Shown: positions 14,279 through 21,497, counted from the first letter of the stretch. The stretch: DNA of 36,562 bases from Apilactobacillus sp. (GCF_025290035.1 NZ_JAMBKT010000009.1:1-36562), one strand, 5' to 3'. Translations and numbers: made by a program. Notes: generated from the sequence alone by a model not told the origin.

Positions 14279-15301
14279 ATGTACATTTTACCAATTGTTT
14301 TTTTAATGTTAGTTATCCTATTTTCATGGTCATTTTATAAACATCAAGCCAGTTTATGGAACGGTTTTTTAGCCTTAATGGCGTTATTTTCACTGGCTGG
14401 TAACTTTGTTTTCTTTTCAATATATAGCAATAGTAAACTATTGCATACTATATTTTTAGTAACTTTTATAATAACGGCCGTTGGAATTATTATAATATAT
14501 ACATTTCACGCAGTTATTTTCATTTGGAATGGAATCATTGTATGGATAAGAGAGAGCCATTCACTAGCGAATTTATTAACTTTAATTTTAGGAATTTTCA
14601 TGCTGTTATACCCATTAATTAATTTCCTACTATTTCATAAACTAATTCCTAAACCTTATAACTCAATTCTAGAAATCATTTGTAACCTAAGTATTTTCTA
14701 CCTAATCAGTTTGTTCGTGATTTTCTCAATTTCGGTCTGGATTTGTAACTTCTACCGACCAAAAAACTACAAAGACTTCATCATTGTCTTGGGAGCTGGA
14801 TTATTAAATGGTAACCAAGTTTCACCTTTATTGGCTGCGCGAATTCAACGCGCCATCGACGTTTACAAGCAACAAGCATCAAATGGTCATCGCCCATTAA
14901 TTATTTGTTCAGGTGGTCAAGGCGTCGATGAAACCATCCCTGAAGGTGTAGCAATGCGAGACTATGCAATTAAGCAAGGTATCGATGCCAACGATGTAGT
15001 CGCCGAAGATAAATCAAGAAACACAATTGAAAACTTCGCTTTTTCGAAAAAAATTGTTGATGATCATCAATTAGATTCAAATAGTGGTTTATTTGTTTCG
15101 AACAACTACCATATTTATCGTGCTAGCTCATATGCTTATCAAGCAGGTATGCACATTTATGGATTAGGTGCCAAAACGAGTTTCTTCTTTTTACCGAACG
15201 CGATTATCCGTGAATTTATCGCCATTTTAATGCGTCATAAATTAGCCAACTTAATGATTGTATTCGCATTTATTTTAATCGCAGTGATTCCGCATCTATA
15301 A
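14279..15301 (+). CDS. YdcF/SanA-type membrane protein (DUF218)
   Basis: A 340-residue polytopic membrane protein. The N-terminal half has about five hydrophobic helices. A DUF218 domain follows (about residues 160-310) with the signature I-V-L-G-A-G, L-L-A-A-R-I-Q-R-A-I, I-C-S-G-G-Q-G and E-D-K-S-R-N-T-I-E-N, then V-S-N-N-Y-H and a final hydrophobic helix. DUF218 proteins (YdcF, SanA, ElyC) are linked in other bacteria to envelope precursor metabolism, and one binds SAM; the role here is unproven. AAGGA lies 8 nt before the ATG. Only 27 bp separate the previous terminator from the start, so its promoter must overlap that terminator or transcription must read through it. Confidence 0.87.
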   Translation: MYILPIVFLMLVILFSWSFYKHQASLWNGFLALMALFSLAGNFVFFSIYSNSKLLHTIFLVTFIITAVGIIIIYTFHAVIFIWNGIIVWIRESHSLANLLTLILGIFMLLYPLINFLLFHKLIPKPYNSILEIICNLSIFYLISLFVIFSISVWICNFYRPKNYKDFIIVLGAGLLNGNQVSPLLAARIQRAIDVYKQQASNGHRPLIICSGGQGVDETIPEGVAMRDYAIKQGIDANDVVAEDKSRNTIENFAFSKKIVDDHQLDSNSGLFVSNNYHIYRASSYAYQAGMHIYGLGAKTSFFFLPNAIIREFIAILMRHKLANLMIVFAFILIAVIPHL

Positions 15302-15332
15302 AAAAAGACGTCGATAATTTCGACGTCTTTTT
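15302..15332. terminator. Bidirectional intrinsic terminator
   Basis: AAAAAGACGTCGA / TCGACGTCTTTTT, a strong stem with a 5-nt loop, immediately after the ydcF-like stop. On the minus strand it also ends the 28-residue gene. Confidence 0.88.
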
Positions 15333-15417
15333 AATTAATTAAATAAGCGACAATGCAACCTAGTAAGACTATTCCCACTATTATCATCGCTGCAACTACC
15401 ATTTTATCTTGCTTCAT
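15331..15417 (-). CDS. 28-residue single-span membrane peptide
   Basis: A very short gene: MKQDK is followed by about 20 hydrophobic residues (MVVAAMIIVGIVLLG, then CIVAYLI) and the final Asn. It should form a single transmembrane helix with the charged N-terminus in the cytosol. AAAGGAG sits 8 nt before the ATG, a better ribosome site than many of the larger genes here have. The stop codon abuts a strong bidirectional terminator. These two signals, plus the clean signal-anchor composition, argue that it is translated. It resembles small membrane proteins or type I toxin-like peptides only in general form. No antisense RNA or partner is evident. It diverges from the CAP-like exported protein gene. 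Confidence 0.55.
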   Translation of the reverse strand: MKQDKMVVAAMIIVGIVLLGCIVAYLIN

Positions 15418-15499
15418 TTTAAATTCTCCTTTGTAACGTGAGTTTAATATTTCTTAAAGCTTTTACTGCTATACTAATTATCATAAAGAAGGTGCTTAA

Positions 15500-16231
15500 A
15501 TGAAAAATATAATTATGATTGTTATTTTACTCCTTTTAACAATTACTCCCAGTATTACTACCAATGCTAACGTTAAGAAAGTCGATAGTCCATCTATTTA
15601 TAGAGTAACTGAAGAAACTTCAGATAGTATCGGGATTGTAGTCGCTAATCATAATGAAAATATCTATCGTGATTTAACATTCAAAGACGTCAAACAAAAA
15701 GCTAAATCTTTATCCAACCAAGTAATCACCGTTGGAACTAGTTATCACGTTAATATTAATAGCACGCAAAAAATCTATCAAGCCATCTATCAAAACCATC
15801 AGCTAGTCGGTTATCTTTGGCATGGTGCTATTCAGATTAACCAGAAAGCTTCATTTAGCCACCAAGTAGCCATCAACACAGTGAAAAACATTAACACTTA
15901 TCGTCGTGATAATGGATTATCACCCATTCGATTTGACTTTTCATTAGAAGACGATGCTAAAAACAAATTAAATATAATTGAACAATATATATTGCCCCAA
16001 AACAATACCAATATTTCATATTGGTTATATCAAGATGATGCTGATTACCAAGGGACATCCCTTAGTTGGATAATGTTTAGCCAATTTTCCAAACAAAGCA
16101 ACACTTCTTTTAATAATTTAATTACCAGCAATAATATTTCATCGATTGGAATTGCTGCTAAAAAAAGCCCCATTTATCAAGGTAACGCCAACAATTTAAA
16201 TAATTACTATGTAGTAATTGAAGCCAATTAA
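15500..16231 (+). CDS. Exported protein with a degenerate CAP-like domain
   Basis: A 243-residue secreted protein. A signal peptide covers about residues 1-24. The first half (about 25-115) matches no family I know. The second half begins like a CAP/SCP domain: NTVKNINTYRRDNGLSPIRF is the usual N-x-x-R-x-x-x-G-L-x-P helix, followed by D-x-x-L-x-x-x-A. The catalytic-like His/Glu residues of full CAP proteins are not evident, and the domain is shorter than usual (about 110 residues), ending in Y-Y-V-V-I-E. AAGAAGGTG lies 5 nt before the ATG. It is monocistronic, convergent with marR over a shared terminator. The CAP assignment is a motif-level inference. Confidence 0.7.
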   Translation: MKNIIMIVILLLLTITPSITTNANVKKVDSPSIYRVTEETSDSIGIVVANHNENIYRDLTFKDVKQKAKSLSNQVITVGTSYHVNINSTQKIYQAIYQNHQLVGYLWHGAIQINQKASFSHQVAINTVKNINTYRRDNGLSPIRFDFSLEDDAKNKLNIIEQYILPQNNTNISYWLYQDDADYQGTSLSWIMFSQFSKQSNTSFNNLITSNNISSIGIAAKKSPIYQGNANNLNNYYVVIEAN

Positions 16232-16259
16232 AAAACGTTGCCTTACAGCAACGTTTTTA
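16231..16259. terminator. Bidirectional intrinsic terminator
   Basis: ACGTTGC / GCAACGT stem flanked by A and T runs. It serves the CAP-like gene and marR. Confidence 0.9.
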
Positions 16260-16670
16260 TTTTCTAATATCATCCAAATATTGCTTAGTTAACTTCTTCA
16301 TCGTGTCTTCCCAATTATAATTAGTACTATCACAAATATCGTTAATAAAATTAAGCTGTTTAGCTTCAATCTTTTCGATTAATGCTTTACCATCATCAGT
16401 CAAAAAAACGACTTTTTTTCGTTTATCAGTCTTGGATGGGCCTGTATAAACTAAATTACGTTCACGTAGATCACGACAAGCCACATTCAATGCTTGTTTA
16501 GAAATATCCAATATTTTTAATAATTGTTTGATTGTAATTTCCTCAATTGTATCAATTGAAAATAACATTTTTTGTTGGTTAGAAGTTAAGTTGTATTGTT
16601 CCAAATCAATACTTCTAGCAATTTCTTGATAGGCGAAATAAAAGACCATTAATTTCTTTTTATCGATCAT
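16257..16670 (-). CDS. MarR family transcriptional regulator, probable repressor of alsS and itself
   Basis: A 137-residue winged-helix protein. The recognition region is around residues 45-75 (EEITIKQLLKILDISKQALN) and the wing around 80-95 contains the conserved D-K-R-K-K. Flanking N- and C-terminal helices would form the dimer. The frame starts one codon earlier at a TTG that is only 3 nt from the ribosome site; the ATG at 16670 follows AAAGGAG by 6 nt. It diverges from alsS, and the intergenic region holds two copies of a 17-bp palindrome positioned over both promoters, so it very likely represses both. In Bacillus, alsS is controlled by the LysR-type AlsR, so this is a different arrangement. 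The inducing ligand is unknown. Confidence 0.9.
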   Translation of the reverse strand: MIDKKKLMVFYFAYQEIARSIDLEQYNLTSNQQKMLFSIDTIEEITIKQLLKILDISKQALNVACRDLRERNLVYTGPSKTDKRKKVVFLTDDGKALIEKIEAKQLNFINDICDSTNYNWEDTMKKLTKQYLDDIRK

Positions 16671-16684
16671 CAAATTCTCCTTTA

Positions 16685-16701
16685 GGTCAATTAAATTGAC
16701 C
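16685..16701. promoter_or_regulatory. MarR operator copy 1
   Basis: GGTCAATTTAATTGACC-type palindrome (plus strand GGTCAATTAAATTGACC). It contains the TTGACC that serves as -35 of alsS and lies at the likely start point of marR, just upstream of the marR ribosome site. Confidence 0.8.
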
Positions 16702-16723
16702 TTTTTAAAAATAGTGTTATTAT
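16696..16723 (+). promoter_or_regulatory. alsS promoter
   Basis: TTGACC (16696-16701), a 16-bp spacer and TATTAT (16718-16723). The -35 hexamer is inside operator 1 and operator 2 covers the start point. Confidence 0.65.
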
Positions 16724-16735
16724 ATAAAGGGTCAA
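16708..16735 (-). promoter_or_regulatory. marR promoter
   Basis: On the minus strand TTGACC (16735-16730), a 16-bp spacer and TATTTT (16713-16708). The arrangement mirrors the alsS promoter: -35 in operator 2, start point in operator 1. Confidence 0.6.
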
Positions 16736-16746
16736 TTAAATTGACC
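16730..16746. promoter_or_regulatory. MarR operator copy 2
   Basis: Second exact copy of GGTCAATTAAATTGACC, centred 45 bp from the first. Here the dyad is extended by further G:C and A:T pairs on both sides (16726-16750). Confidence 0.8.
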
Positions 16747-16826
16747 CTTTAATCATAATACTACTATCATTTAGTAATTAATAGTTAATCAATTAAATTT
16801 TTCCTATTTATTTAAGAGGTGTAATC

Positions 16827-18500
16827 ATGAATAAACCATTAACCGGATCAAAAGCTTTAATTCAAAGCATGATCAATCAAAATATTAAATACGTTTTCGG
16901 GATTCCTGGTGCTAAAGTGGACCAATTTTTCGAAGATTTACAAGATTGTAAAGATCCAAAAGCACCACAATTAATTGTCACTAGACACGAACAAAATGCT
17001 GCTTTTATCGCTGCTGCTATCGGTCGCTTAACTGGAGAACCTGGTGTCGTTGCCGTAACATCTGGACCTGGTGTTTCTAACCTAGCTACTGGTCTAATTA
17101 CTGCTACTTCTGAAGGTGACCCCGTTATTGCAATTGGTGGACAAGTTAAACGTGATGACTTATTACGTCTAACCCATCAAAGTATCAATAACGCAGACTT
17201 ATTAAGAAGCACTACTAAGACTTCTGTTGAAGTACAAGACCCTAATAACATATCAGAAACATTCTCTAACGCATACATCAGTGCGCAATCACCTAAGAAA
17301 GGTGCTGCTTTCTTGTCACTACCACAAGATATTCTAAGTGAAGAAGTGACTCGTCCAGTGATCGATAAACTTCCCGCCATCACCAATGGAAGTGTTGATA
17401 AGACACGCATGAAAGAAATCGCAGAATTAATTGGTAAAGCTAAGCAACCAGTAATTCTAGCTGGTATGCGTTCCTCTACTCAGGATGTTTCTGAAGCATT
17501 ACACATGCTATTACGTAAATTCTCTATTCCAGTCGTTGAAACCTACCAAGGCGCTGGAGTAATTTCCAAAGATCTAGTGGAAAACTACTACGGTCGTGTT
17601 AGTTTATTCGACAACCAAATTGGTGATACGATTCTAAAAAATAGCGATCTCATTATTGCAGTTGGATACGATCCTGTCGAATACGAAGCTCGTAACTGGA
17701 ACCAATCACACACTCAAGTAATTAACATCGATACAGTTTCCCCTGAAATTACAGCAGAATACCAACCTAAAATAATTGTTAATGCCGATATTGCAGAAAG
17801 TTTAACTGCTTTAACTGAATACCTAGATGACTCTTTAGAATTAGACGCTAATGTTAAAGACCAACTTCATAAATTACGTGAACACTTCACTGAAACCGTT
17901 GAAGAAATTCACGAAACTACTGATAATGGTCTACATCCAATTTCTGTCATTCAATCATTACAAAAATTCGTGAACGAAGATACAATTGTAACCGTAGATA
18001 TTGGTAGTCACTATATCTGGATGGGGCGTTACTTCAAGACATACAAACCTCGACACTTACTATTTAGTAATGGTATGCAAACCCTTGGAGTTTCACTACC
18101 ATGGGCGATTGGAGCTGCACTTACTCACCCTGAACAACCAGTTATTTCCATCTCTGGTGATGGTGGATTCCTATTTTCCGGACAAGAACTAGAAACTGCG
18201 GTTAGATTAAAATTAAACATCATTCAACTAATCTGGGTCGATGGTTACTACGACATGGTTAAATTCCAAGAAGTGGCTAAATATGGTCATGACGCCGGTG
18301 TAAAATTTGGTTATGTGGACTACGTAAAGTATGCTGAAAGTTTCGGTGCCACTGGCATTCGTGCTAATAATGTTGATCAATTAGATTCCGCTTTAAACCG
18401 AGCTAGTGAAGTCGAAGGCCCTGTTATTATTGAAATCCCTGTTGATTATAAAGATAACATAGAACTAAAAACTAAATTAATTCCAAACGAATTTAACTAA
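16827..18500 (+). CDS. alsS: Catabolic acetolactate synthase
   Basis: AlsS joins two pyruvates into alpha-acetolactate with release of CO2, using thiamine diphosphate and Mg2+; AlsD then makes acetoin. The 557-residue protein has the three domains of the TPP enzyme family. The cofactor-activating Glu is E55 in TRHEQNAAF. The TPP-binding motif starts at GDGGFLFSGQE (about residue 444) and ends in W-V-D-G-Y-Y-D-M-V-K-F, the variant typical of catabolic, FAD-independent AlsS rather than biosynthetic IlvB. There is no ilvN-like small subunit nearby. GAGGTG lies 5 nt before the ATG. Transcription is probably repressed by the divergent MarR through two operators. It is monocistronic with a bidirectional terminator. 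Confidence 0.96.
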   Translation: MNKPLTGSKALIQSMINQNIKYVFGIPGAKVDQFFEDLQDCKDPKAPQLIVTRHEQNAAFIAAAIGRLTGEPGVVAVTSGPGVSNLATGLITATSEGDPVIAIGGQVKRDDLLRLTHQSINNADLLRSTTKTSVEVQDPNNISETFSNAYISAQSPKKGAAFLSLPQDILSEEVTRPVIDKLPAITNGSVDKTRMKEIAELIGKAKQPVILAGMRSSTQDVSEALHMLLRKFSIPVVETYQGAGVISKDLVENYYGRVSLFDNQIGDTILKNSDLIIAVGYDPVEYEARNWNQSHTQVINIDTVSPEITAEYQPKIIVNADIAESLTALTEYLDDSLELDANVKDQLHKLREHFTETVEEIHETTDNGLHPISVIQSLQKFVNEDTIVTVDIGSHYIWMGRYFKTYKPRHLLFSNGMQTLGVSLPWAIGAALTHPEQPVISISGDGGFLFSGQELETAVRLKLNIIQLIWVDGYYDMVKFQEVAKYGHDAGVKFGYVDYVKYAESFGATGIRANNVDQLDSALNRASEVEGPVIIEIPVDYKDNIELKTKLIPNEFN

Positions 18501-18502
18501 TC

Positions 18503-18540
18503 AAAAAGAGTTAAGGCATAACTACCTTAACTCTTTTTTT
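18503..18540. terminator. Bidirectional intrinsic terminator
   Basis: GAGTTAAGG / CCTTAACTC with an 8-nt loop, A-run left and T-run right, between alsS and the convergent DUF805 gene. Confidence 0.9.
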
Positions 18541-18937
18541 AGTCTTTGCTAGGTAAAGCTGATAAACCCATATCTACCAATACTAATAATATATCGAGCA
18601 CTTGAATGTACCATGGTAAATAATTAATAATCTCTACCAATAATAAGGGTAATCCATAAGTTAAAATGATCCACTTGGGATTAATTCCAATATCTCTAAA
18701 TCGTCTTGCATATTGAGATAAGTTAGGAATAAAAGTCGCAATAGTAAAAATTAGGTAAATCATTCTACCAATTCGATTATTAACATTAGTAATTCCTGCG
18801 ATTATTCCGGTAAGAATGGTTAGGCCTAAAAAACTCCACCAGAATTCAGAACGTTGACTACGGCCTTTAAAATCAAAATATCTTGTCCAATACATCCCGA
18901 ACCCTTCAAAAAAACCTAACACAAAATCACTTCCCAT
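18539..18937 (-). CDS. DUF805 membrane protein (copy 1)
   Basis: A 132-residue integral membrane protein of the DUF805 family. The signature is clear: Y-W-T-R-Y-F-D-F-K-G-R-S-Q-R-S-E-F-W-W near the N-terminus, then membrane segments, and the Y-A-R-R-F-R-D-I-G motif before the last helices. Function is unknown for the family. The ATG used has no ribosome site. A downstream ATG (in GFGMYW) follows GAAGGG by 6 nt, and an upstream-shifted GTG is also possible, so the true N-terminus is uncertain by up to 14 residues. A second DUF805 gene lies about 100 bp upstream on the same strand, separated by a terminator, so the two are paralogues expressed separately. Confidence 0.82.
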   Translation of the reverse strand: MGSDFVLGFFEGFGMYWTRYFDFKGRSQRSEFWWSFLGLTILTGIIAGITNVNNRIGRMIYLIFTIATFIPNLSQYARRFRDIGINPKWIILTYGLPLLLVEIINYLPWYIQVLDILLVLVDMGLSALPSKD

Positions 18938-18995
18938 TTTTTATTTTTTAGTTACATCTATAAATATATGTCCCATTATTATATCACTACCAAAC

Positions 18996-19021
18996 AAAAA
19001 AAGAAGTGGATAAACCACTTC
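18996..19021 (-). terminator. Intrinsic terminator of DUF805 copy 2
   Basis: GAAGTGG-ATAAA-CCACTTC with a seven-base T-run on the minus strand. Confidence 0.85.
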
Positions 19022-19039
19022 CTAGACCAAAGTAATTAA

Positions 19040-19477
19040 CTAGTCTTTATTTTTGCTAGGTAATACAAGAATAATAAAGTTAATTACACTAATGATAAAC
19101 ACAATAGTTCTTAACCAAGCATACTTATCATAGAAGTCTGAAACTTGAATTAATGCGGGTAGTACTGCTGTAGCTAGTAGCCACCATGGAGTAACACCAG
19201 CATCACGATAACGACGGAATACAAGGCTAATACCTGGAATAATAGCTGCAAGAGCATATACTACTGCAACAATAATTCCAATTAATGCACCAATTCCAAA
19301 TCCTTGAACTGTTTTTCCTGAAGTTAATGCAGTAATAATACCAATGCCACCAAATCCTAAAACAAATACAGCAAAAATAACTGCATTAATAAGTTGCATC
19401 CACCAGTATTCAGAACGTTTACTTACTCCTCTAAAATTAAAGTAATTTTTCCAGTATAACTTGAAAGCTTTTAGCAT
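19040..19477 (-). CDS. DUF805 membrane protein (copy 2)
   Basis: A 145-residue paralogue of the preceding protein, with Y-W-K-N-Y-F-N-F-R-G-V-S-K-R-S-E-Y-W-W at the start, three to four membrane segments and V-F-R-R-Y-R-D-A-G-V-T-P-W-W before the last ones. A Gly-rich stretch (FGGIGIITALTSGKTVQGFG) makes the second loop longer than in copy 1. The frame extends 20 codons upstream, but AAAAAGGAG lies 9 nt before the ATG at 19477 and no site supports the longer form. The start MLKAFKLYW aligns with residues 8-16 of copy 1. The family has no established function. It diverges from a TM2-domain gene. Confidence 0.87.
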   Translation of the reverse strand: MLKAFKLYWKNYFNFRGVSKRSEYWWMQLINAVIFAVFVLGFGGIGIITALTSGKTVQGFGIGALIGIIVAVVYALAAIIPGISLVFRRYRDAGVTPWWLLATAVLPALIQVSDFYDKYAWLRTIVFIISVINFIILVLPSKNKD

Positions 19478-19572
19478 AGTTAAAATCTCCTTTTTAGTAA
19501 TTAAGTCTATCTTAATAAAGAAATTATTAAAAATCAATCTGATAAAACGTAAAAAAAGCTTAAGTTTCTCAT

Positions 19573-19601
19573 TTTATGGTTTTATCTAATAATGATATAA
19601 T
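19573..19601 (+). promoter_or_regulatory. Extended -10 promoter of the TM2-domain gene
   Basis: TGATATAAT, that is TGn plus a consensus TATAAT at 19596-19601. A weak TTTATG sits 17 bp upstream. The ATG is 30 bp downstream. Confidence 0.55.
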
Positions 19602-19630
19602 CAAGAAATAACAAGTTAAGGAGGATTTCC

Positions 19631-20077
19631 ATGGATAATATAGCGTCAATTGAGCAACAAGTAATAGCTGCAAGAAAAAATATATCAACCGATGAGCAAC
19701 TTGCTTTAAATGAATATATTACAGACAATTCAAAGAGTGCCGCAGTAACATGGCTTCTATGGATTTTCTTTGGTTGTCTAGGTGCACATCGTTTTTACTT
19801 AAATCACAAGCGAGCCGGATTAATGTTAACACTATGGATTATTGGATTGATAACTTCAACTTTCTTCATTGGATTTATTTTGTTAGCTATCGTCTGGGTT
19901 TGGTGGCTTGTTGATGCTTTTTCCATCCAACAATGGATCAAAGAAGACCGTATTCAAAAAGCATACGATGGTATCCCAATCATTACCGGTAAAAGTGTTT
20001 TAGAGCTTACTGGAATGCAATCATCTTCATTTAACGTTAATATTGATGATGAAATAGACTTTAGTAAACCACGATAA
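19631..20077 (+). CDS. TM2-domain membrane protein
   Basis: A 148-residue protein with a TM2 domain: two membrane helices (about residues 38-55 and 65-98) separated by the diagnostic short turn G-C-L-G-A-H-R-F-Y-L-N. The first helix is preceded by a charged N-terminal helix and the second is followed by a cytosolic tail ending acidic (DDEIDFSKPR). TM2 proteins are widespread and mostly uncharacterised. AAGGAGG lies 7 nt before the ATG. It sits next to two DUF805 genes, which likewise encode small membrane proteins. Co-occurrence of TM2 and DUF805 is seen in many Firmicutes, but I infer no joint function. It is monocistronic. Confidence 0.88.
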   Translation: MDNIASIEQQVIAARKNISTDEQLALNEYITDNSKSAAVTWLLWIFFGCLGAHRFYLNHKRAGLMLTLWIIGLITSTFFIGFILLAIVWVWWLVDAFSIQQWIKEDRIQKAYDGIPIITGKSVLELTGMQSSSFNVNIDDEIDFSKPR

Positions 20078-20085
20078 TAATTTTT

Positions 20086-20115
20086 AGCTTTCTATCCAGT
20101 TAGAAAGCTTTTTTA
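20086..20115 (+). terminator. Intrinsic terminator of the TM2 gene
   Basis: AGCTTTCTA-TCCAGT-TAGAAAGCT followed by Ts. Confidence 0.88.
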
Positions 20116-20116
20116 T

Positions 20117-20145
20117 TTGACTTTTATATTTGCACCTGTTATTTT
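20117..20145 (+). promoter_or_regulatory. Promoter of the NmrA-like/Rrf2 operon
   Basis: TTGACT (20117-20122), a 17-bp spacer and TATTTT (20140-20145), 47 bp before the first ATG. Confidence 0.6.
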
Positions 20146-20150
20146 ATATG

Positions 20151-20160
20151 TAACATGTTA
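20151..20160. promoter_or_regulatory. Palindrome at the NmrA-like/Rrf2 operon start point
   Basis: TAACATGTTA, a perfect 10-bp palindrome overlapping the expected transcription start. It is a candidate operator for the Rrf2 protein encoded in the same operon. Confidence 0.45.
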
Positions 20161-20191
20161 ATAATAAAGTAACAACGAGGAGAATAAAATT

Positions 20192-21046
20192 ATGAAATAT
20201 GCAATTAGTGCCGTAACTGGTAATTTTGGTAAAGAAGCCATTAAAGTTTTAATGAAGAATGTCCACCGCGATGAAATTATCGCTTTAGCAAGAAATGTAG
20301 AAAAAGCAGAAAAACAACTTCCTGCTGGTTTAGATGTTCGTCCTTTCGATTATGGAGACGTTAATCAAATGACAGAATCACTTCAAGATGTTGATAAATT
20401 ATTATTTGTTTCATCGCAACCTAGCATGGAACTACCTCGTATGACTCAACACCAAAACGTTGTTGATGCCGCTAAAGCTGCTGGAGTTGAATTTGTGGTA
20501 TACACTAGTTTCCCACATGCTGAAACAGCTGATAACTTCTTATCACATGATCACACTAAGACAGAAGTTGCGATTAAAGAAGCTGGATTAGACCACGCTT
20601 TTGTTCGTAACAACTGGTACCTAGAAAATGAAGCAACTGTTTTAGCCCCTGCAGCGCAAGGTAACCCATTTGTATACGCTGCCGAAGATGGTCACGTTGG
20701 TTGGGCGCTAGAAGCAGAATACGCTGAAGGTGCTGTCCGTGTATTATTAAGCAAACAACCAAAGGAAATTTACGAATTTGCTGGTCCTAGACACACTTAT
20801 GCTGAGTTAGCTGACGCATTAAAAGAAGCTACCGGCGCTGATTTCCCAGTTATCTCAGCTAACATGAAAGACTACGCTAACGGTCTAAAAGAAGCTGGCT
20901 TAGATGACTCAACTGTTGAAATCGTTTCAAGTATTCAACAACTAATCAAGGAAGGTCAATTAGACGAAGAAACTAATGACTTAACTGCTATCATCAGTCA
21001 TCCCCTAACTCCACTTACTGAAGCCATTAAGAAGGTTGTTAAATAA
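20192..21046 (+). CDS. NmrA-like NAD(P)-binding oxidoreductase (YwnB-type / QOR2-like)
   Basis: A 284-residue atypical short-chain dehydrogenase. The N-terminal Rossmann motif reads ISAVTGNFGKEAI. A-R-N-V-E-K follows at the second strand, where an Arg suggests NADPH preference, and the L-F-V-S-S-Q-P strand leads to the substrate cleft. The usual catalytic Tyr-x3-Lys is not obvious, as in NmrA and quinone oxidoreductase 2 relatives, which either sense NAD(P) redox state or reduce quinones. The later F-V-R-N-N-W-Y-L-E-N is a family hallmark. GAGGAG lies 10 nt before the ATG. Its stop overlaps the start of the Rrf2 gene (TAATG), indicating translational coupling. Confidence 0.9.
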   Translation: MKYAISAVTGNFGKEAIKVLMKNVHRDEIIALARNVEKAEKQLPAGLDVRPFDYGDVNQMTESLQDVDKLLFVSSQPSMELPRMTQHQNVVDAAKAAGVEFVVYTSFPHAETADNFLSHDHTKTEVAIKEAGLDHAFVRNNWYLENEATVLAPAAQGNPFVYAAEDGHVGWALEAEYAEGAVRVLLSKQPKEIYEFAGPRHTYAELADALKEATGADFPVISANMKDYANGLKEAGLDDSTVEIVSSIQQLIKEGQLDEETNDLTAIISHPLTPLTEAIKKVVK

Positions 21047-21486
21047 TGAAATATTCACATCGTTTGAGTGATGCGATTCATATTTTGACCTATATTAGTG
21101 CTTCAGACATCGTCGAAAACGATTTATCTAGTCGTGCGATTGCCGGAAGTATAAACTCCAATCCCAGTCTAGTTAGAAGGTTAATGTCTGCATTAAAGTC
21201 TGCTGGCTTAATCACTAGTGTACCTGGTAAAGCCGAAGTCGCATTGAGTCGTCAACAATCAGACATTACTTTATTAGATGTCTATAACGCGATTGCAGAA
21301 CCTGATTTCATCCATGTTGATGAAGAAACTAATCAACGTTGTCCAGTAGGTGCTAACATTCAACACGCATTGCATAAAGCATATGACCAAGTTCAACAAC
21401 AAGCAGAACAACAATTAAACTCCATCACCCTTCAAGATATCGTCAATGATGTGGTTGAAGAAAACAAAAAGAGTGCTATTAAATAG
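21046..21486 (+). CDS. Rrf2 family transcriptional regulator (YwnA-like)
   Basis: A 146-residue winged-helix regulator. The N-terminal M-K-Y-S-H-R-L-S-D-A-I-H-I-L and the helix-turn-helix S-R-A-I-A-G-S-I-N-S-N-P-S-L-V-R-R-L place it in the Rrf2 group. Iron-sulfur members such as IscR carry three clustered Cys; here only one is present, in Q-R-C-P-V-G-A-N-I, as in YwnA-type proteins, so a single-Cys redox switch is more likely than a cluster. It overlaps the upstream oxidoreductase gene by one base, and a palindrome lies at their promoter, so it probably represses the pair. Its last codons and stop fall inside the terminator hairpin. Confidence 0.9.
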   Translation: MKYSHRLSDAIHILTYISASDIVENDLSSRAIAGSINSNPSLVRRLMSALKSAGLITSVPGKAEVALSRQQSDITLLDVYNAIAEPDFIHVDEETNQRCPVGANIQHALHKAYDQVQQQAEQQLNSITLQDIVNDVVEENKKSAIK

Positions 21487-21497
21487 CACTCTTTTTT
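21471..21497. terminator. Bidirectional intrinsic terminator
   Basis: GAGTGCTA-TTAAA-TAGCACTC with flanking A and T runs. The stem includes the end of the Rrf2 reading frame. Confidence 0.88.

Noticed and set aside
20192-21046. Interpretation of the NmrA-like gene as a classical short-chain dehydrogenase
   Set aside because: The Tyr-x3-Lys catalytic motif is not seen at the expected place.
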